The translations under genes and the position numbers were made by a program. Shown piece by piece: positions 8,542 through 14,304 of a stretch of DNA of 14,304 nt (position 1 is the first letter of the stretch; every line of letters starts with the position of its first letter). The notes under the pieces are model-generated. The model saw nothing but the letters and a program-made list of their open reading frames with translations, searched no databases and was not told where the DNA came from. The DNA is from Collinsella sp. (GTDB taxonomy: Bacteria > Actinomycetota > Coriobacteriia > Coriobacteriales > Coriobacteriaceae), in NCBI GenBank assembly GCA_019414325.1, contig DXMG01000018.1, forward strand, positions 1 to 14,304, in the 5' to 3' direction.

Positions 8542-8814
8542 TTACTTGGAGAGCTTGTCGACGACGCGTTCGATCTCGGCGAGCTTGGCGGCCTTGAGGT
8601 CTTCGTCGCCCGATTCGATCGCCGAAGTCACACAGCCCTCGATATGCGCCTTAAGCACGTCGGCGTTAATGCGCGCGAGGAGCGCCTGTGTGGCCATGAG
8701 CTGCGTGGAAATATCGACGCAATAGCGGTCCTCCTCGACCATCCGCAAGATGCCGTCGATCTGACCGCGTGCCGTCTTGAGCATGCGGGTCACCGATTTA
8801 TGGTCTGCCATCAT
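8542..8814 (-). CDS. csoR: CsoR-type copper-sensing transcriptional repressor
   Basis: The 90-aa all-helical DUF156/CsoR-family repressor binds DNA when copper-free and is released by Cu(I). The Cu(I)-binding triad is present: C32 (RYCVD), H57 and C61 (KAHIEGCV), which separates it from formaldehyde-sensing FrmR and nickel-sensing RcnR relatives. The N-terminal MLKTARGQIDGILRMVEE is the typical family helix. ATG 8814 (or the adjacent ATG 8811) follows GAGGA at 8821-8825. A longer frame to 8916 would run through an inverted repeat and add residues unlike the family. It lies downstream of copZ (135-nt gap) and copA on the same strand, and a matching operator is found in the copA promoter, so it most likely represses copA and perhaps itself. 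Confidence 0.94.
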   Translation of the reverse strand: MMADHKSVTRMLKTARGQIDGILRMVEEDRYCVDISTQLMATQALLARINADVLKAHIEGCVTSAIESGDEDLKAAKLAEIERVVDKLSK

Positions 8815-8856
8815 GTCGGGTCCTCGTTTCTGGTCGATCTTCCGGATGTCCCCGTC

Positions 8857-8923
8857 AGTTGCGGTGAAATACGGACCGTTTAAAGGCCTAGGGCGGCACA
8901 ACAGTCCGTATTTCACCGCAACT
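8857..8923. repeat. Perfect 20-bp inverted repeat in the copZ-csoR gap
   Basis: AGTTGCGGTGAAATACGGAC (8857-8876) and its exact reverse complement (8904-8923) flank a 27-nt centre. It fills half of the 135-nt gap between copZ (stop at 8950) and csoR (start 8814), 42 nt upstream of the csoR start. In RNA it would form a very stable hairpin in the csoR leader. No T-run follows on the - strand, so it is not an intrinsic terminator. The arms share no sequence with the other repeats in the window. Confidence 0.88.
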
Positions 8924-8949
8924 TCTGAGGATTGAGCAGGCAGCGCCTG

Positions 8950-9171
8950 CTACGCGGCGGTCACCGAAAGGGCATGGAACTTCTCGCCCGCGGCCTCGAC
9001 AGCGGCGGCGAGCTGCTCGGCGGTCACGGTGTCGGCGCACTCTACCTGGACGGTCTGGGTCTCATGGTCGGCGTCGGCGTCGGTCACGCCGGCAACGTTG
9101 AGCAGTGCCGTCTCGACAGTAGCGTCGCAGTGACCGCACATAAGGCCGGAAGTCTTAATCGTGTAACGCAT
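8950..9171 (-). CDS. copZ: Heavy-metal-associated (HMA) domain protein, copper chaperone CopZ-like
   Basis: A 73-aa single ferredoxin-fold HMA domain carrying Cu(I) in the cytoplasm and handing it to CopA. The metal-binding loop is SGLMCGHCDATV with C12-x2-C15. The usual GMxCxxC methionine is replaced by Leu, with Met moved next to the first Cys, a mild variation. The rest (TALLNVAGVTDADADHETQTVQVE, then AAVEAAGEKFHAL) follows the beta-alpha-beta pattern of the family, although the C-terminal helix is rather Ala-rich. ATG 9171 follows a GAGGA site (TTCCTC on the + strand, 9177-9182); the longer frame to 9282 would translate a stem-loop and is rejected. It lies 147 nt downstream of copA and upstream of csoR on the same strand. 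Confidence 0.9.
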   Translation of the reverse strand: MRYTIKTSGLMCGHCDATVETALLNVAGVTDADADHETQTVQVECADTVTAEQLAAAVEAAGEKFHALSVTAA

Positions 9172-9196
9172 GGATATTCCTCTCTGTTGTGTCGGC

Positions 9197-9290
9197 TTTC
9201 CCAGGTGCCCGGCCTTGACCTTCAAACCGTCGCTCGCGTACCAAAGTACGCGTCGCTCCTCTTTCAGGTCAATCTCGGGCACCTGGAAAA
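9197..9290. repeat. Long imperfect stem-loop between copA and copZ
   Basis: Outer arms 9197-9221 and 9266-9290 are complementary at 21 of 25 positions (core CCAGGTGCCCG / CGGGCACCTGG, then TTGACCT / AGGTCAA). Inside, CGCGTAC (9235-9241) pairs perfectly with GTACGCG (9246-9252) around a CAAA tetraloop. The ~94-nt structure fills most of the 147-nt gap between the copA stop and the copZ start. It may stabilise or attenuate the transcript so that copA and copZ levels differ, or be a dispersed repeat. Confidence 0.82.
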
Positions 9291-9318
9291 CCCGTTCTAA
9301 ATGGACGTAATGGTGAGC

Positions 9319-11658
9319 CTATTTTGCCACTTTCGGCTTAAAGGTTCGCAGGCGCAGCGCATTGCTTACGACACACACGCTCGACAGGCTCATGGCCGCG
9401 GCGCCAAACATCGGTGAGAGTTGCCATCCCGTGAGCGGGAAGAACACGCCCGCCGCCAGCGGAATGCCGATGCCGTTGTAGAACAGCGCCCAGAACAGGT
9501 CCTGCTTGATGTTGCGAATCGTGGCGCGCGACAGCTCGATGGCGCGGGCGACGTCCATGAGGTCGCTGCGCATGAGTACCACGTCGGCGCCCTCCTTGGC
9601 GATGTCGGCGCCGGTGCCGATAGCAAGGCCCACGTCGGCGCGCGCCAGGGCGGGGGAGTCGTTGATGCCGTCGCCCACCATGGCGACCTTGCCGCCCGCA
9701 TCCTGCAGTTCGCGCACGTGGCGCTCCTTGTCGGCGGGCAGGACGTCGGCGATAACCTGTTCGCTGGTGAGACCCACGCGGCGGGCGATGGCCTCGGCCG
9801 TCACGCGGTTGTCGCCGGTGAGCATGCGCACATCGACGCCGAGCGAACGCAGCGCGGCGATGGCCTCGGCGCTCGTTTCTTTGACCTCGTCGGCCACGGC
9901 GATGGTACCGACAAGCTTGCCGTTCTTGGCAAAGAACAGCGGCGTTTTGCCCTCGGTGGCAAATTGCTCGGCAACGCCGGCGGGCACCTCCGCGCCCAGC
10001 TCGTTCATCAGGCGCACGTTGCCGGCAGCGATGGCGTTTTGTCCTTCGCGAGCCGTAACGCCTCGCCCGGGCACGGCGGCAAAGTCCTCGACCGTGCGCG
10101 CGACAATTCCGCGCGCCTCGCACTCGGCCATAATCGCCTCGGCCAGCGGGTGCTCGCTTGAGCGCTCCAGCGCGGCAGCGAGCTTCAGTAACGCCTTTTC
10201 ACTCATAGCGGGCGAGCCGTCGGCGCGCGCGGCAACCACAACGTCGGTCACGGCCGGCTTGCCGCGGGTGACCGTGCCCGTCTTATCGAGCACCACGGTG
10301 CCCACGCTGCGCAGGTTCTCCAGCGCCTCAGCGCTCTTAAACAGGATGCCCATCTCGGCGCCCTTGCCGGTGCCCACCATAATGGCGACGGGCGTGGCCA
10401 GGCCGAGCGCACACGGACAACTGATCACCAGCACAGCGACAGCGGAAGTGAGCGCCTCGTTGATGCTGCTGGTGAGCGCCATCCACGCCACAAAAGTCAC
10501 GGCCGAGATCACAAACACCACGGGCACAAACACGCCGGCGACCTTATCGGCCAGGCGGGCGATAGGCGCCTTGGTGGCATTGGCGTCCTCGACGAGCTGG
10601 ATGATCTTGGCAAGCGATGTGTCGGCGCCCACGCGTGTGGCGCGGAAGGTAAACGAGCCAGTGCGGTTGACGGTGGCGGCGTTGACGGTGTCGCCGGCGG
10701 TCTTTTCCACGGGGATGGACTCGCCGGTGAGCGCGCTCTCGTCCACGGCCGAGCTGCCCTCGAGCACCACGCCATCGACGGGGATGGACTCTCCGGGGCG
10801 CACGCGAAGGACCTGGCCGGGAAGGATGCTGTCGACGTCGACGGTGGTTTCGGTGCCATCGTCGGCAACGACGGTCGCGGTCTTGGGCGCCAGATCGATG
10901 AGCGCCTCGATAGCGCCGCCGGTCTTGGACTTACTGCGCGTCTCGAGGTATTTGCCCACGGTGACGAGCGACAGAATCGTTCCAGCGCTCTCAAAATATA
11001 GGTTGTCCATGCCCGTCGTCATGGCATCGTGGACTTGCCCGGCGGCCAGCTGGTCGGCCATGATAAACATGGCATAGAGCGACCAGGCGATCGATGCGGT
11101 GGCTCCGACGGCGATGAGAGCATCCATGGTGGGCGCGCCGTGCACGAGTGATTTGAAGCCGTTGATAAAGTACGCGTCGTTGACGTAGACGATGGGGATG
11201 AGCAGGACAAGCTCGGTGAGGGCGAGCGTCATGCTGTGGATGTGGTCGGTGAAGATGCTGGGCAGCGGCCAGCCGAGCATATGTCCCATACCTATGTAGA
11301 ACAGTGGGATGAGAAAGATGATTGAGATGATGAGACGGGTGCGCATGGCAGAGGCGGCGGCCTCCAACTTTTTGGTCGGCGACTCCATATGGGCGGCGCC
11401 GGACCTGGCTTGCGCGCTGCCGCTTGTGGCGGCTTCGGTGCCCGCATTGACGGGCGATGCCGAGTAACCCGCACGGTCGACGGCGGTGCAGATGTCGTCG
11501 GTCGTAACCTGCGTGGGGTTATAGTCGACCAGCATGGAGCCGGCGAGCAGGTTGACCGCGACGTTTTGGACGCCGTCGAGTTTACTGACGGCACGGTCCA
11601 CATGTGCCTGGCAGGCGGCGCACGTCATGCCGCCCACGTCGAACTTTTCTTGAGCCAT
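9319..11658 (-). CDS. copA: Cu(I)-exporting P1B-type ATPase
   Basis: The 779-aa inner-membrane pump exports Cu(I) at the cost of ATP. One N-terminal HMA domain has GGMTCAAC (C13, C16), followed by an Ala/Ser-rich linker (about 70-100). Eight membrane segments are expected (about 109-127, 142-160, 178-200, 218-236, 373-395, 402-425, 718-738 and 745-768). The actuator motif TGES is at 311-314 and the metal-site CPC at 414-416. The phosphorylation motif DKTGT has D458, the nucleotide-domain SEHP motif is at 501-504 and GDGINDSP at 662-669. Y727-N728 and MSLSS at about 756-760 in the last two helices are the residues that mark Cu(I) transporters (P1B-1). ATG 11658 is preceded by an AAGGAG site about 5 nt upstream. 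It heads the - strand copper cluster, and a CsoR operator overlaps its promoter. Confidence 0.96.
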   Translation of the reverse strand: MAQEKFDVGGMTCAACQAHVDRAVSKLDGVQNVAVNLLAGSMLVDYNPTQVTTDDICTAVDRAGYSASPVNAGTEAATSGSAQARSGAAHMESPTKKLEAAASAMRTRLIISIIFLIPLFYIGMGHMLGWPLPSIFTDHIHSMTLALTELVLLIPIVYVNDAYFINGFKSLVHGAPTMDALIAVGATASIAWSLYAMFIMADQLAAGQVHDAMTTGMDNLYFESAGTILSLVTVGKYLETRSKSKTGGAIEALIDLAPKTATVVADDGTETTVDVDSILPGQVLRVRPGESIPVDGVVLEGSSAVDESALTGESIPVEKTAGDTVNAATVNRTGSFTFRATRVGADTSLAKIIQLVEDANATKAPIARLADKVAGVFVPVVFVISAVTFVAWMALTSSINEALTSAVAVLVISCPCALGLATPVAIMVGTGKGAEMGILFKSAEALENLRSVGTVVLDKTGTVTRGKPAVTDVVVAARADGSPAMSEKALLKLAAALERSSEHPLAEAIMAECEARGIVARTVEDFAAVPGRGVTAREGQNAIAAGNVRLMNELGAEVPAGVAEQFATEGKTPLFFAKNGKLVGTIAVADEVKETSAEAIAALRSLGVDVRMLTGDNRVTAEAIARRVGLTSEQVIADVLPADKERHVRELQDAGGKVAMVGDGINDSPALARADVGLAIGTGADIAKEGADVVLMRSDLMDVARAIELSRATIRNIKQDLFWALFYNGIGIPLAAGVFFPLTGWQLSPMFGAAAMSLSSVCVVSNALRLRTFKPKVAK

Positions 11659-11705
11659 GGCTTCTCCTTTCTGTAGCTCGGTGTTTGAATTGTTAACCTG
11701 CTGAT

Positions 11706-11736
11706 ACTATACACCCATACCCCCTGGGGGTGTACA
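11706..11736 (-). promoter_or_regulatory. copA promoter with CsoR-type operator
   Basis: The + strand reads ATACCCCCTGGGGGTGTA around 11717-11734, a G/C-tract dyad of the CsoR operator type (A/T-rich ends, five Cs, one base, five Gs). On the - strand a -10 TATAGT (11711-11706) and a weak -35 TGTACA (11736-11731) are 19 bp apart with the dyad between them. A bound repressor would therefore block RNA polymerase directly. The element is about 50 nt upstream of the copA start. The dyad is clear; the -35 is tentative. Confidence 0.82.
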
Positions 11737-11807
11737 GCAGAAGTTGAAATGTAAGACATTCCGATGCGGGGGTCGATTGCCGGGTTGGTGCACCATCCCC
11801 GCCCTTC

Positions 11808-11944
11808 GTCTCAATCTGTAACATCTAGCAGGGAAAATGACCTCTAACTATTATAGATTGAGATGTTGTTTTACGAGATTTGTGTATATCTCAATCTGCA
11901 ACGGTTAGGCCGGTTTTTGCTGAGTATCTGTTGCAGATTGAGAC
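11808..11944. repeat. Twin-palindrome element, copy 3 (two 57-nt units)
   Basis: Unit 1 is 11808-11864: GTCTCAATCTGTAAC and ATTATAGATTGAGAT, 12 of 15 paired with the remaining three as G-U type pairs. Unit 2 is 11888-11944: ATCTCAATCTGCAAC and GTTGCAGATTGAGAC, 14 of 15. Both have 27-nt centres and a 23-nt spacer, the same geometry as the elements at 4964 and 6206. In unit 2 arm position 12 has changed from T to C and its partner from A to G, a fully compensated change. It lies between the divergent copA promoter and the helicase gene, far from the nuclease-like gene, so the family can occur without it. Confidence 0.92.
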
Positions 11945-12228
11945 ATTGTCCGGCGGGGGAGTCTCTGCTCGGCCCCGACCGCCTTGTCATCTGTGGTTTA
12001 CGTGGGGGCATACGAAGCACGGGTATACTAACCGGCGGCGAATCTGCTCCATCGCTTAGAGCTGCTGCGTCTGGACGGCGCGTGATAGGGCTGCCAAAGC
12101 GATCGCCAGCGTGCTGAGCAACGTCCTCTCTGTGCGCACCTGTTTTTGTATGTATTAGCGCACTACCAAGCACGCCCGCGCGGCCACATGCCGTGCCCAT
12201 TGCGCGTGCAGATAAGGAACAACAACAT
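11945..12228 (+). promoter_or_regulatory. Leader/promoter region of the helicase gene
   Basis: 284 nt without a gene. A possible -10 TATACT is at 12024-12029, but no good -35 is at the right distance (TTTACG at 11998-12003 is 20 bp away). If it is used, the transcript has a leader of about 190 nt. That leader can fold: GTGCGC (12132-12137) with GCGCAC (12157-12162), and GCACGC (12170-12175) with GCGTGC (12204-12209), the latter ending 4 nt before the ribosome binding site AAGGA (12214-12218). Long structured leaders are known for cold-induced DEAD-box helicase genes, but regulation here is only inferred. Confidence 0.4.

Positions 12229-14304
<2,076 letters not shown>

Noticed and set aside
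8815..8916. N-terminal extension of csoR to 8916
   Set aside because: It would translate a perfect inverted repeat; the ATG at 8814 has a good ribosome binding site and gives normal family length.
9172..9282. N-terminal extension of copZ to 9282
   Set aside because: It would translate the stem-loop between copA and copZ; the HMA domain begins at 9171 with its own ribosome binding site.
9506..11077. 523-codon + strand frame opposite copA
   Set aside because: Ser/Ala/Thr-rich translation of the antisense strand of a clear P-type ATPase gene.

Overview
The window looks like chromosomal DNA from a high-GC anaerobic actinobacterium of the class Coriobacteriia, most likely Collinsella or a close relative. 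This rests on strong use of GCC/CGC/GAG/CTG codons, the gene complement, an AbiEi/DUF559-type protein of a kind common in Actinomycetota, and short GGGGAC-type dyads after genes. The genus is an inference from recollection, not a database match.

Layout: (1) 1-3866, + strand: the 3' half of gltB followed 5 nt later by gltD, the two subunits of NADPH glutamate synthase. (2) 3867-6343: an accessory-looking stretch. It holds a GGGGAC palindrome, about 300 nt without a gene, an unrecognised 235-aa protein, and a 358-aa protein with a C-terminal PD-(D/E)XK nuclease-like domain. The nuclease gene is tightly bracketed by two copies of a twin-palindrome repeat. (3) 6493-7863, +: a metal-dependent amidohydrolase ending at a bidirectional terminator. 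(4) 11658 down to 7956, - strand: a copper-homeostasis cluster in the order copA (Cu(I)-exporting P-type ATPase), copZ (HMA chaperone), csoR (copper-sensing repressor), then a small membrane zinc-ribbon protein. A CsoR-type operator sits in the copA promoter, and each intergenic gap carries a different inverted repeat. (5) 11808-11944: a third twin-palindrome element between the divergent copA and helicase genes. (6) 12229 to the window end, +: a DEAD-box RNA helicase with a long RGG-like tail, cut by the window edge.

The most unusual feature is the twin-palindrome family. It has six 57-nt units, each with 15-nt terminal inverted arms around a 27-nt centre. They always occur as pairs 23-24 nt apart, giving three 137-138 nt elements (4964-5100, 6206-6343, 11808-11944). 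Arm differences are often compensated on the other side, which argues that the hairpin or cruciform is under selection. In at least the first element the second unit looks like an inverted copy of the first. Two of the three elements lie directly against the two ends of the nuclease-like gene, so a functional link such as a REP/RAYT-like partnership, a mobile cassette or autoregulation is worth testing.

How the genes work together: GltB and GltD form one enzyme (glutamine + 2-oxoglutarate + NADPH to 2 glutamate). CopA, CopZ and CsoR form a standard copper sense-carry-export circuit. The other genes appear to be independent units.
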